A stretch of 11,118 nt of DNA from Bacillota bacterium (GCA_023458995.1 JAEWVV010000041.1:1-11118), one strand, 5' to 3'; counted from the first letter of the stretch, positions 1 through 7,956 are shown. Numbers and translations: made by a program. The notes: generated by a model not told the origin, from the letters alone.

Positions 1-1884
1 CCCCCCAATGATAAAACTTATCTCTTTATAGTTTGCATTCAAATTGATGTTAACCGAATCACCAACTTCATAACCTCTACTCTCATGAAACATCATAGGC
101 AGTAAGATGGTTGGTTCAGTAGAATTCTTTAATGTATAAATAGCTTCTTCACTTATTTCGAGATTAAAATAAAAATTGATTTTTTCTGGATCAATAGAAA
201 TGACCCTGGAAATATTTCGGTCTTCAACTATAACATTTTGAAAATTAAAGACAGCTTCGATATTTTCAACATCTGGTAGTGATTCTACCTCCGTTTTAAG
301 TTGACCGATAGGTGTCGAAATGTTCGTCATCATGATATCAAATACATAATCATCTTCATACTGATCGATTCGAGCGGTTAGGTGTCTATTGGCATGAACG
401 AGTAGCATGATCGCTATCGAGATGAAAAAAACGATGACAGTTAAGAGTAAATAAGCTTTTTCATGAATCATCATCTGCATATAAAGACTAAATTTCTTCT
501 TTGATGACATCATCTTAGATAGTAAGACGATAGTCATCATCAACGAAACCAGTAACAGTGAAAAGATACTTACAATTAAAGGTATTAAAAACTGCTCGTT
601 AGGACTTATCTTATCGATTATATAACAAACAAGAGTAATAAAAAGAGCGATTCCCCACCATTTTGCTATGAAACTCGGATTAGAAATAAAGCGTATTGGC
701 TTTGATGCCTTCACTTTCTGATTTAAAGATTCTGGTTTACGATGGTTGATGATTATCATGCTTAATATCGCGGATGATGATCCCACTAATAATGCAAGTA
801 AACACTCTTTAAAACCAAGTGAGTACTTATACTGACTTGCAAGTGCAAGTAATGCATAACGCATAAATGCACTCGTTAAAAAGAGGCTTATCGTAAAACC
901 TATGACAATAAATATGAAAAGTTCAAGAAGAGTTAGTCTAATAATCTTATTTTTTCTATATCCTAAAATGGATAATATAGCTTCTTCAAATCGTTTTGAA
1001 TCAAAATAAAGTTTAAACGTTGTTATCATCACAAGAATAATCGAAACCATGATGATCGAAATCATTAATTCAAAAACGATCGTGTTTTTATTCACCAATT
1101 GTTTGATGGCTTCATAATTGATTGATTCTTGAATCAAAAGTTCTTGATATGAAGAAATCTGTTTGAGATTTGAAATGACAGACTCAGAATCTCTAGTTTC
1201 TAAATAAACCTTGTTATAAAGATTGGTAAATACTTGATCAGGATATGCATTATAACTTGGATCAATCTCTGTAATTATTGCACGGATAATGGATGTTTTA
1301 CCAACAAAGATGCTTTGTTCTCTAAATAGACTTTGATCAGGTATGATTTCAACAATTTGATACGTCTTGGTTTGACTACCAATCCATAACTCAATCGATT
1401 GATTGATCGATACCTCATTTTGCTCTGCAAAACTCTTCGTGACCATGACATCACTTGGTCCAAGCGTTAAATGAACATAGTCCAGTTTATCGACTAAAAC
1501 TCTTAAATCACTAAGTTCTCCTGCAAAGAGTTTGACATAAGACTCTTGATTATTTGCAGAAATAAGCATTTGTGTTTCAAAAAATGGAACATAGCTCTTG
1601 ATATCTTCATGCGTATTTTTATATTGGATAAGTTGGGTAATCGAGAAAAATCTAGCATTCGTATTTTGGTCAGTTTCCATGGTAATATCATAAGGTAAAT
1701 AAATACTTTCTTGTCTTTCGATATAATACCCATGGATAACATTTCGTGCAGAAAAAGCCAAAATAAGCATGACAAATAAGGTTGTCATGCTCATGACCAT
1801 AATCATTGAGCGCATCTTCTCGTGCGTTATTCGCCTAAAGACCATGCGCATCTGAAAAAGGAAATGCTTAAACTGCCTTTTCAT
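1..1884 (-). CDS. FtsX/MacB-type ABC exporter permease (partial, 3' end outside window)
   Basis: This is the membrane subunit of an ABC exporter. The frame is open without interruption for 628 codons from the ATG at 1884 to base 1, so the gene is intact here and its C-terminus lies beyond the edge. Predicted membrane segments lie near residues 27-46, 270-290, 319-340, 360-380, 406-424, 431-455 and 477-497. A large extracellular domain lies between the first two (about 50-268), and a second one begins near residue 500. The segment AILSILGYRKNKI (302-314) is the cytoplasmic helix typical of FtsX permeases, which contacts the ATPase. The two-domain layout matches long FtsX-family permeases of roughly 800 residues in Firmicutes. 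The start lies 17 bases inside the upstream ATPase gene, which indicates translational coupling. The substrate cannot be read from the sequence; lipid, lipoprotein or antimicrobial peptide export are family possibilities. Confidence 0.88.
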   Translation of the reverse strand, partial: MKRQFKHFLFQMRMVFRRITHEKMRSMIMVMSMTTLFVMLILAFSARNVIHGYYIERQESIYLPYDITMETDQNTNARFFSITQLIQYKNTHEDIKSYVPFFETQMLISANNQESYVKLFAGELSDLRVLVDKLDYVHLTLGPSDVMVTKSFAEQNEVSINQSIELWIGSQTKTYQIVEIIPDQSLFREQSIFVGKTSIIRAIITEIDPSYNAYPDQVFTNLYNKVYLETRDSESVISNLKQISSYQELLIQESINYEAIKQLVNKNTIVFELMISIIMVSIILVMITTFKLYFDSKRFEEAILSILGYRKNKIIRLTLLELFIFIVIGFTISLFLTSAFMRYALLALASQYKYSLGFKECLLALLVGSSSAILSMIIINHRKPESLNQKVKASKPIRFISNPSFIAKWWGIALFITLVCYIIDKISPNEQFLIPLIVSIFSLLLVSLMMTIVLLSKMMSSKKKFSLYMQMMIHEKAYLLLTVIVFFISIAIMLLVHANRHLTARIDQYEDDYVFDIMMTNISTPIGQLKTEVESLPDVENIEAVFNFQNVIVEDRNISRVISIDPEKINFYFNLEISEEAIYTLKNSTEPTILLPMMFHESRGYEVGDSVNINLNANYKEISFIIGG

Positions 1885-2539
1885 CAGAAACGATCACTCC
1901 GTCTCGCATTCTCAAAATTCGATTAGAATATTGTGTAGTCTCTTCATCATGCGTTACCATTACAATCGTATTGCCATACGTTTCATGGATTCTTTTGAGT
2001 AACTTCATAATGTTTACTGTGTTTTCATGATCTAAATTTCCGGTTGGTTCATCTGCTAAAATGAGATCTGGTAAATTGATTAATGCTCTTGCAATCGCAA
2101 CCCTTTGTTTTTCTCCCCCAGATAAATCTTGTGGGTACTTATGTTTATGTTTACTCATACCAACTTCACTTAAAAGATGATCGATTTCTAACTGATGGTT
2201 GGGATCACCTAAAAGCTCAGCCGCTTTGATGTTTTCTTCTACAGTTAAATGATCGATTAAATAATAATCTTGGAAAACAAATCCTATATGGTTTGCTCGA
2301 AGTTTTGTGCGTTCACTTTCCTTCATTTCTTGAACCATTTGATCAAACATTAAAAACGTTCCTTGATCAAAGGAATCAAGACATCCCATGATATTCAGTA
2401 ACGTTGTTTTACCTGAACCTGAAGGTCCACAAATTGAAACAAACTCACCCATTTTGATGTTTAAGTCAATCCCTCTTAAGATGAGTGTTTCCATTTTTCC
2501 CACACGATATGATTTTGTTAATTTTATCATTTTGATCAT
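1868..2539 (-). CDS. ABC exporter ATPase, MacB/LolD family
   Basis: This 223-residue ATP-binding subunit powers the FtsX-type permease encoded directly after it. All motifs are intact: Walker A GPSGSGKT (38-45), Q-loop Gln90, signature LSGGEKQ (139-145), Walker B LILADEP ending near residue 165 with the MacB/LolD-typical TGNLD following, and switch His197 in VTHDEE. The length is normal for this family, in which the ATPase is a separate cytoplasmic protein bound to an FtsX permease and often works as a mechanotransmitter rather than a classical transporter. The ATG at 2539 is preceded by a GGGGGT stretch at a usable distance; another in-frame ATG three codons later is possible but less well placed. 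It overlaps the permease start by 17 bases, so the two form one operon. A candidate promoter lies about 70 bases upstream. The substrate is unknown. Confidence 0.93.
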   Translation of the reverse strand: MIKMIKLTKSYRVGKMETLILRGIDLNIKMGEFVSICGPSGSGKTTLLNIMGCLDSFDQGTFLMFDQMVQEMKESERTKLRANHIGFVFQDYYLIDHLTVEENIKAAELLGDPNHQLEIDHLLSEVGMSKHKHKYPQDLSGGEKQRVAIARALINLPDLILADEPTGNLDHENTVNIMKLLKRIHETYGNTIVMVTHDEETTQYSNRILRMRDGVIVSDEKAV

Positions 2540-2607
2540 GTGTATTTACCCCCGTACTTGTTAAATTGATCGTAATGAATTGAATTTTTAGAATGAATTT
2601 ATACTTC

Positions 2608-2616
2608 ATGATACCA
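2608..2616 (-). promoter_or_regulatory. Candidate extended -10 promoter of the ABC exporter operon
   Basis: On the minus strand TGGTATCAT reads as an extended -10 element (TGn plus TATCAT), about 70 bases before the ATPase start. No convincing -35 hexamer is visible 16-18 bases further upstream, which is tolerable for extended -10 promoters. It lies downstream of the terminator at 2651-2712, so the exporter would be transcribed independently of the glucan genes. Confidence 0.4.
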
Positions 2617-2650
2617 TATTTTAAGTGTTTATGATTACACCTATAACCAT

Positions 2651-2712
2651 CAAAACAAAAATAAAAGTCTTACCAAACAAACTCATGTTTTATGTAAGAC
2701 CTTTTTGTTTTG
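2651..2712 (-). terminator. Rho-independent terminator of the GH16-phosphorylase operon
   Basis: A perfect 7-bp stem pairs GTCTTAC (2667-2673) with GTAAGAC (2694-2700). Reading the minus strand, the hairpin is followed at once by TTTTATTTTTGTTTTG, a strong U-tract. The outer A-rich and T-rich arms (2651-2661 and 2702-2712) are also exactly complementary and could extend the structure, and they make it look partly bidirectional. It lies about 90 bases after the phosphorylase stop codon. No plus-strand gene ends to its left, so it most likely serves the minus-strand operon. Confidence 0.75.
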
Positions 2713-2800
2713 AATATGACAAAAAGTTACTTAAATCTAAATGTCACAATTCTATATGATTTAATATGCAAATTGGCATATTCGCCTTTTAAACCTAAAG

Positions 2801-5800
2801 TTAGTTCTTAACAATAGGATTGGAACTGACAGTAACAACGATCTGAGCGAAATCTTTATCTCTAATACGTTTTGCAAGTTCTCCTGAGACATATGACGCA
2901 GATACTCTAATCATTTCCATTTGATTGATTAAAACGTACTCTACTGGATAAATATTTTCATATGTATTGGCACCTAATGGATTCTTGATTGTAATCTTGA
3001 TATTTTCAAACAGTGTAAATGATACCTCGTTATTTGAATCAAAGAATGAAGCATCTAATTTAGGTTCTATATGGAAGCGAAGTTCATGATTTTCATAGGT
3101 GAATAAGTGCTCCCCTGTCATCATTAACAGTAATAAAGTCATCGCTTCTGAAGTTGTCCCAGTTAGTCTTGCTACAAAACCTCTTCCATGGTTCTTAGGG
3201 TTAGGGTTATTGGATGTTGCAATAAATGAAGAGTTCTCTAATGGGCTTCTTCCATATACTTCAGGATCCATAAAGGGTGGCATCATCGTTTTAATATCTT
3301 CATAGAAATCTTCATAAAGACCACTCTTGAATGTTCCGATTAAATACTTATACGCCATATGCATGAAGTTAGATTCTCTTTCTAACCATCCTTTAGTAAA
3401 TGCACGCGCGCGTCCAATCGCAAGCGTTTCATCTTCAAGATCTGTTGATGTTTTATATAGTTTTAGTTTTTGATCATACATCTCAGACTTCTTCACAAAG
3501 TCATAGATTTCTTTAGCTTCATTTTTATTTTTTGTCACTTTAAGGAGTGTTGCTGGAGCTTCTAAATAATGAGGTAACATTCTAACACCCCATGATGAAA
3601 CCTTAACCGTTGGATATCCTAAATCAGGATGTGAATCTCCTGTTAATGCATATGACTTTGGTTCATAACTTAAGTAAGTTGGAATTAATCCTTTTCCAAT
3701 TTCTTTTGCTTTCTTAATTCCAGCGTTTAAAACATCATTCATCTGTTTAAGGTGATCCATCAGTTCTGATGTTGAAATTTTGTCTAGTGTTTGATCAAAG
3801 AAGTTATTCGTTTCTTTAACGAATTTTTCTCTTACATCCTGCATTTCATCGAACCCTTTAGGAATTGACTTAACGACATCACTAAAGAATTTTAAAAGTA
3901 ACTTAGGGATAACAAACGATTCCCGATTTAACTTATGGATACTGTTAATTAAGAATTCAACATATCTTTTTAAAGTAATGCTTTCTGTCACACCAGAACC
4001 AAAAATAGCAGGAAGACCGTTCATCGCATCATTCCATCCTGGTTTTTCACTGTCCATCATAATCCCAATAAAATAAGGATCTAAACTGCTGAACTTAATC
4101 GTAACAAGATGAATCATTTTAGTGAAAAAGTCTACTTCAACTTCTTTAAAATCACTCGTTTGATGGAAGTTTGTTTGTTCAACTTTTAACTTAGTTTCTT
4201 TAACTTTTTCATCATCATTGTATAAAGCGCCTAATTGTTTAACCTCATTTGATGGTGTTAAAACATACTTAACTTTTCTTGGATAAACCGAGACATGGCT
4301 TTGATAGAAGCGATATTTTCCTTTAAAGAATAATTCATCAAGTTGATCAGGAAAAACGTTTAAATATGCATCGATTAAATCCATGTTATAAATGAAGTGA
4401 TCACTCCAATAACCGGTTCCATATACCGATTCAATTTGCTGCACGGAATGACTAGATACAATGTCTAAAAAGACGTCTTTTGAAACAGTTAGATCTACAT
4501 ATAAGTGATCGATTTTTGTCATGAGTTCACCTGGAGTAAATGGCTTACTTATGACATCTTTAACTATTTTTTGATTTGATAAAACATACTTCAATATATC
4601 ATCGATATCTTCTTTTTGGATGACTAATCTACTGCCTTTAATGGTTAAAGGATTATGCCCATCCATTTGAATAAGGTCCATGAATTGACGTATATTAAAC
4701 CGTGCTGCTTCAGGTACAAAATAGATGTCATTTCTTCTGTTTTGGTTTACATCTCTATAAGATCCATTTCCATGTGAAAAATAGGCGGGTTCAACAAAGA
4801 AATGATTATATTCTCTTTCCATATCTCCGTGTATACGTGAATAGATATGATAGATAATTGGTTCTTCTTTACCTTTTAATACAAGCGGGTAACCACCTCT
4901 AAGTAAATTATCTAAAAAGTTTTGTTTCATGTAAGAGTCAAATAAAGGATAGTTTGTTTTTACCTGCATGGGTGCTGTGATTTCTTTGATTAGAGATTGT
5001 TGTCTTTTCTCTAAACGAACGAACTCTTCAAAGTTTAATTCATGAGATAAAGACTCTAACTCATCCATATGGTTTGCTTTCCCATAGAGTGTATAAAATG
5101 TGTAGTGATCTTCTAGTTTAATGCTTACTGCAGAAAAAGCACTCATTAACTGATTCACTTTGATTTGTTCTTCACCTAGAAGTTGATTTAAATGATAATC
5201 AGCAAATCTGGCTGGTTTTTTAAGTCCTAAGTCATAATCAAATAAAAGTGATGGGTCATAGATAACATCTAACTTTTGATTATTTTCTCCAACTGAAAAA
5301 TAGAAATGACCCGCTTCAACTTTATCCACTTCAGCGCTATCTTCTGTTGTTGATCTATTCTTAAAGAAAGGCATCTTCTCTTCTATATTAAACACATCAA
5401 ACCAAGCAACCGCGAGATTACTCATGTTTTTTGTCATATAACTGCCTGTTCCAAATGGCCAAATCGTTGAAAGACCATCGACCAATTCAATAGATTTACT
5501 CTTTTTCCCACGATTGATCAATTCTACTTTTCGAACTAATCCTGGATACGGTTTTTCCACAATATTAAAATAAGAAACGCGAATCAAAAGATCATTTATA
5601 TTCTCTTCGATACCAATCATATTTTGATCACTAAACATTCTTCTTGGATGTTTACTCTCTTGTTGAAAAGGTTCAATCAAATAATTATCTATTTTTAACC
5701 ATGTTCTAAAACCATCGGTTTCTGTACGCCGATATGCTAAATTAGCTGGACTAAAATCCAGCATCGCGTGATCTTTCGACTCAAGACCAAAACTGGAGAT

Positions 5801-5944
5801 GAGCTGTGCACGATTCACATAATAAACCCACATCGGAATACCATACTTACCAGCGATACCAGGTAAAAAAGATGCAAATGGCTTTTTCTGATCGTAATTC
5901 TCGATCCAAAGCCTTCCTTCTTCAAAATGAAATGCTTGTGTCAT
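2801..5944 (-). CDS. Large GH94-related glucan phosphorylase, GH161/GH149-like (probable beta-1,3-glucan phosphorylase)
   Basis: This 1047-residue protein has no signal peptide and should act in the cytoplasm. It probably cleaves beta-glucan oligosaccharides with inorganic phosphate to release alpha-glucose 1-phosphate. The N-terminal region (about 1-300) looks like the beta-sandwich of inverting GH94-type phosphorylases, with a FLPGIAGKYGIPMWVYYVNR stretch near residues 26-45. A GNGSYRDVNQNRR motif near residue 395 and a YWSDHF motif around Trp513 lie in the (alpha/alpha)6-barrel region. The segment PGWNDAMNG contains Asp639, which aligns with the general acid in the GH94 WND motif. LTGTT (Thr928-Gly929) matches the phosphate-binding Thr-Gly of GH94. 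GH94 enzymes are usually near 800 residues; about 1000-1100 fits GH149 and GH161, the beta-1,3-glucan phosphorylases. The neighbouring secreted GH16 glucanase supports that substrate. The ATG has an AGGA site 8 bases upstream that directly abuts the GH16 stop codon. The exact family and linkage are unproven. Confidence 0.85.
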   Translation of the reverse strand: MTQAFHFEEGRLWIENYDQKKPFASFLPGIAGKYGIPMWVYYVNRAQLISSFGLESKDHAMLDFSPANLAYRRTETDGFRTWLKIDNYLIEPFQQESKHPRRMFSDQNMIGIEENINDLLIRVSYFNIVEKPYPGLVRKVELINRGKKSKSIELVDGLSTIWPFGTGSYMTKNMSNLAVAWFDVFNIEEKMPFFKNRSTTEDSAEVDKVEAGHFYFSVGENNQKLDVIYDPSLLFDYDLGLKKPARFADYHLNQLLGEEQIKVNQLMSAFSAVSIKLEDHYTFYTLYGKANHMDELESLSHELNFEEFVRLEKRQQSLIKEITAPMQVKTNYPLFDSYMKQNFLDNLLRGGYPLVLKGKEEPIIYHIYSRIHGDMEREYNHFFVEPAYFSHGNGSYRDVNQNRRNDIYFVPEAARFNIRQFMDLIQMDGHNPLTIKGSRLVIQKEDIDDILKYVLSNQKIVKDVISKPFTPGELMTKIDHLYVDLTVSKDVFLDIVSSHSVQQIESVYGTGYWSDHFIYNMDLIDAYLNVFPDQLDELFFKGKYRFYQSHVSVYPRKVKYVLTPSNEVKQLGALYNDDEKVKETKLKVEQTNFHQTSDFKEVEVDFFTKMIHLVTIKFSSLDPYFIGIMMDSEKPGWNDAMNGLPAIFGSGVTESITLKRYVEFLINSIHKLNRESFVIPKLLLKFFSDVVKSIPKGFDEMQDVREKFVKETNNFFDQTLDKISTSELMDHLKQMNDVLNAGIKKAKEIGKGLIPTYLSYEPKSYALTGDSHPDLGYPTVKVSSWGVRMLPHYLEAPATLLKVTKNKNEAKEIYDFVKKSEMYDQKLKLYKTSTDLEDETLAIGRARAFTKGWLERESNFMHMAYKYLIGTFKSGLYEDFYEDIKTMMPPFMDPEVYGRSPLENSSFIATSNNPNPKNHGRGFVARLTGTTSEAMTLLLLMMTGEHLFTYENHELRFHIEPKLDASFFDSNNEVSFTLFENIKITIKNPLGANTYENIYPVEYVLINQMEMIRVSASYVSGELAKRIRDKDFAQIVVTVSSNPIVKN

Positions 5945-5952
5945 ATCTATTA

Positions 5953-5961
5953 TCCTTTTTA
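5953..5961 (-). promoter_or_regulatory. Shine-Dalgarno of the phosphorylase overlapping the GH16 stop codon
   Basis: On the minus strand TAAAAAGGA contains the GH16 TAA stop (5961-5959) and the AGGA site of the next gene, whose ATG follows after 8 bases. Ribosomes finishing GH16 therefore uncover or reuse this site, which implies coupled translation of the secreted hydrolase and the cytoplasmic phosphorylase. Confidence 0.7.
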
Positions 5962-6852
5962 ACCTTTCTTTAACTGAGATACCATTTCGGATTGGTACAC
6001 TCTTACATAATCTACTTCTAACGTCTGTGGGAAGATTGAATCATCAATACCTCTCGCCCCACCCCATGACCCGCCAACTGCTATATTCATGATCAAATGA
6101 AACTTTTGATCGAATGGCCAACGTCCAACGGTTGGACGTGGGACTTGATTTTTAGGTTTAAATATGAAATAAACCTCACCATCAATTGAAAATCTGATTT
6201 GATCGGGTAACCATTCAATACCATATACATGAAATGCATCGGATGCATCCTCTATAATCTTTTGATTTCCTACTTGCGTATTAAGCAAATGATTTAAGAG
6301 TTCAGTATGGACAGTTCCATGAATCTTGTTTTGGTCATAACCAACGTGTTCCATAATGTCGATTTCGCCGCTCTTTGGCCAATCACCATACTTCCATTCT
6401 GTTGGTAACATCCAAATCGCTGGCCACGTTCCTGTACCTCTAGGAAGTTTGGCCATAACTTCAATCTTTCCGTATAACCAGTCACCTTTATTCTTACTTA
6501 CGATACGACTTGATGTATAATCCATACCTTGATAGACTTCTTTTCTTGCTTCAATGATGAGTAAACCATTTTCTACCTTAGCATTTCGTCCATCAGTATA
6601 ATATTGTTTTTCTTGGTTTCCCCATCCAGATCCACCAAGATCAAAACTCCATTTCGTATCATCAACACTTCCATCTACATCAAATTCATCAGACCAAACG
6701 AGTTCATAGTCGTTGATATCACTTAAGTTATATGTATAACCACATGCTTTACACGTACTATAATCTGGTTTAACTTCTGTTTCAGCAGGTTTGCAACCAG
6801 ATATTGACACCAGGAGAAACAAGAAGATTGTCAGTGTATATATTTTTTTCAT
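5959..6852 (-). CDS. GH16 endo-beta-glucanase lipoprotein (laminarinase/lichenase type)
   Basis: This is a 297-residue surface enzyme predicted to hydrolyse internal bonds of beta-1,3- or mixed beta-1,3/1,4-glucans. Residues 1-19 form a lipoprotein signal ending in the lipobox ISGC, with Cys20 as the lipid-modified residue, so the enzyme should be tethered to the outside of the membrane. The GH16 catalytic signature GEIDIMEHVG gives nucleophile Glu163, helper Asp165 and acid/base Glu168. The stretch YGKIEVMAKLPRGTGTWPAIWMLP (split across 128-150) is the typical substrate-cleft strand region of bacterial laminarinases. The C-terminal VDYVRVYQ closes the jelly roll. A Cys34-x-x-Cys37 pair sits in the linker before the domain, which is unusual. 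The ATG has AAAGGA 6 bases upstream. It is the first gene of an operon with the phosphorylase, whose start lies 14 bases after this stop. Confidence 0.95.
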   Translation of the reverse strand: MKKIYTLTIFLFLLVSISGCKPAETEVKPDYSTCKACGYTYNLSDINDYELVWSDEFDVDGSVDDTKWSFDLGGSGWGNQEKQYYTDGRNAKVENGLLIIEARKEVYQGMDYTSSRIVSKNKGDWLYGKIEVMAKLPRGTGTWPAIWMLPTEWKYGDWPKSGEIDIMEHVGYDQNKIHGTVHTELLNHLLNTQVGNQKIIEDASDAFHVYGIEWLPDQIRFSIDGEVYFIFKPKNQVPRPTVGRWPFDQKFHLIMNIAVGGSWGGARGIDDSIFPQTLEVDYVRVYQSEMVSQLKKG

Positions 6853-6898
6853 TTTGTATCCTTTCTTTTTTAAATCTTTTTATCGTTTTTCTTTCTAC

Positions 6899-6916
6899 CT
6901 TTTGTTTATACAAAAG
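6899..6916. promoter_or_regulatory. Inverted repeat around the candidate GH16 -10 element
   Basis: CTTTTG (6899-6904) and CAAAAG (6911-6916) are perfect inverted 6-mers around a 6-base centre. That centre reads TATAAA on the minus strand, a plausible -10 box for the GH16 operon about 50 bases before its ATG. The -35 position (near 6928-6933) is poor, which would suit an activated promoter. The symmetry could be an operator, but short A/T-rich inverted repeats arise by chance. Confidence 0.3.
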
Positions 6917-6973
6917 AGATTTTTCATTCTTTTTTCTTCTTTAAATAACCCCATCTTTTGGTACAAATCATGA

Positions 6974-7002
6974 TTGAATTTCTAAGTTAGATGAAGTAAT
7001 AT
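6974..7002 (+). promoter_or_regulatory. Promoter of the SGNH esterase gene
   Basis: TTGAAT (6974-6979) and TAATAT (6997-7002) are separated by exactly 17 bases, a good match to a housekeeping sigma-factor promoter. The esterase start at 7037 follows, with an AGAGG ribosome binding site at 7025-7029. It drives transcription away from the GH16 operon, so the two units are divergent. Confidence 0.6.
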
Positions 7003-7036
7003 AGAGATGTTATGAATCAACTAAAGAGGTAAATCT

Positions 7037-7678
7037 ATGCTATTTAAGCCAAATGAAACAGTAATATTTTTTGGAGATTCCATCACTCACGCAAACAAAA
7101 GCGAAGTTGAAGGATCTTATCTTTGGGATGTTCTAGGTAATGGTTATGTCAACATGGTCAACAGTTATTACCATCTCTACCACCCAGAACTCAATTTAAG
7201 AGTTATTAATCAAGGGATTAGCGGTAATCGTTCAATCGATTTAGTGAACCGCTTAGACCAAGACGTATTAGCTTATCATCCAAATCATGTTGTGATGATG
7301 ATTGGAGTTAACGATGCTTGGAGACAACTCGATTGCCCGCACATGCCGATGTTCCAATTAACTGAAGACGGTTACCGGAAAAATATTGTAACCATTGTCG
7401 AAAGACTTTTAGAACAAAAGATCAATGTCGTATTGATGTCTCCATTCTTCTTAGAAACAAATAAAGAAAATGACCTTAGAAAGAAGACAGACAGTTATAA
7501 CGTGATTTTAAGAGAAATTGCTAATCAGTATAACTTATTATTCATTGATGTTCAAAAAGAGTTTGACAAATTACTTAAGAAAATTTCTGTGCTAACACTC
7601 TCAGGAGATCGCATCCATATGAACATGGCAGGTAATATGTTCCTCCGTGATCAAGTGATTAAACATCTGAACAAATAA
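7037..7678 (+). CDS. Cytoplasmic SGNH esterase, Axe2-like (acetyl-sugar esterase)
   Basis: This 213-residue hydrolase has no signal peptide and likely removes acetyl groups from imported oligosaccharides. All SGNH blocks are present: GDSIT with nucleophile Ser15, GISGN with Gly63, IGVND with Asn92, and DRIH with Asp191 and His194. From memory, the intracellular acetylxylan esterase Axe2 of Geobacillus stearothermophilus has the same triad numbering (Ser15, Asp191, His194). It also has close equivalents of the GNGYV, YHPELNLRVINQGISGN and GVNDAWRQ segments. The family is octameric and somewhat promiscuous, so the natural substrate here need not be xylan. The ATG is set by AGAGG 7 bases upstream and a promoter at 6974-7002. 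It is a single-gene unit, divergent from the GH16-phosphorylase operon and closed by a strong terminator. Enzyme class is secure; acetyl specificity is inferred from similarity. Confidence 0.9.
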   Translation: MLFKPNETVIFFGDSITHANKSEVEGSYLWDVLGNGYVNMVNSYYHLYHPELNLRVINQGISGNRSIDLVNRLDQDVLAYHPNHVVMMIGVNDAWRQLDCPHMPMFQLTEDGYRKNIVTIVERLLEQKINVVLMSPFFLETNKENDLRKKTDSYNVILREIANQYNLLFIDVQKEFDKLLKKISVLTLSGDRIHMNMAGNMFLRDQVIKHLNK

Positions 7679-7696
7679 TACCTATAATCAACATTG

Positions 7697-7723
7697 AAGC
7701 AGCTTTTCATCGCTGCTTTTTTT
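7697..7723 (+). terminator. Rho-independent terminator after the esterase gene
   Basis: AAGCAGC (7697-7703) pairs perfectly with GCTGCTT (7712-7718) across an 8-base loop and runs straight into a TTTTTTT tract ending at 7723. It lies 19 bases after the esterase stop, so the binding-protein gene at 8001 needs its own promoter. Confidence 0.9.
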
Positions 7724-7927
7724 ATTGAAATCCACTTAATTGTTATTTTTCTTGATGTTAATTTCTAGAACTTTTGACGCTTTCATATTTGATAGTTACA
7801 AAAAGTGAGAAAATAGTAAAAAAATACTCATTTACCCTTCAAAACCTATTATATACGACCAAACTCACAAATTTCAATCGTTTTCCATGTTTTTGTACGA
7901 TTTTTGATAAAAAAAGAATTTATCTCT
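7724..7927. other. A/T-rich non-coding region upstream of the importer operon
   Basis: About 200 bases between the esterase terminator and the importer promoter hold no credible gene. The one notable element is AATCGTTTTCC at 7876-7886, which shares the octamer CGTTTTCC with the operator at 7928-7941. The two CG centres are 55 bases apart. Confidence 0.5.
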
Positions 7928-7956
7928 TGCAAACGTTTTCCTAATAGTGTTATAAT
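7927..7956 (+). promoter_or_regulatory. Promoter of the sugar-binding protein gene
   Basis: A perfect TATAAT (7951-7956) is preceded by TGT, making an extended -10 element. TTGCAA (7927-7932) stands 18 bases upstream as a reasonable -35. Transcription would start around 7963, giving a leader of about 40 bases with an AAAGGAG ribosome binding site before the GTG at 8001. Confidence 0.75.
7928..7941 (+). promoter_or_regulatory. LacI-family operator overlapping the importer promoter
   Basis: TGCAAACGTTTTCC has the central CG and flanking A/T symmetry (AAACGTTT core, with GCAAACGTTTTC nearly palindromic) typical of LacI/GalR-family operators, including CcpA cre-like sites. It covers the -35 hexamer and part of the spacer, so a bound repressor would block RNA polymerase. 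No regulator gene is in the window; either a local sugar-responsive repressor or a global one could be the partner. Confidence 0.6.

Noticed and set aside
1..1884. Possible frameshifted or broken permease, because only short open frames stand out here
   Set aside because: Translating the minus strand from 1884 gives one continuous frame of 628 codons to base 1; it only lacks a stop because the gene leaves the window. The short frames at 1275-1463 and 1503-1775 are in other frames of it.
2763..2782. AATATGC/GCATATT inverted repeat just after the phosphorylase gene
   Set aside because: The 7-bp stem is A/T-rich, has no U-tract on the relevant strand and is weak next to the clear terminator at 2651-2712.
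6791..6973. 60-codon plus-strand open frame over the GH16 start
   Set aside because: It is the complement of the GH16 signal peptide and purine-rich leader, giving an artificial Phe/Leu-rich peptide without a ribosome binding site.
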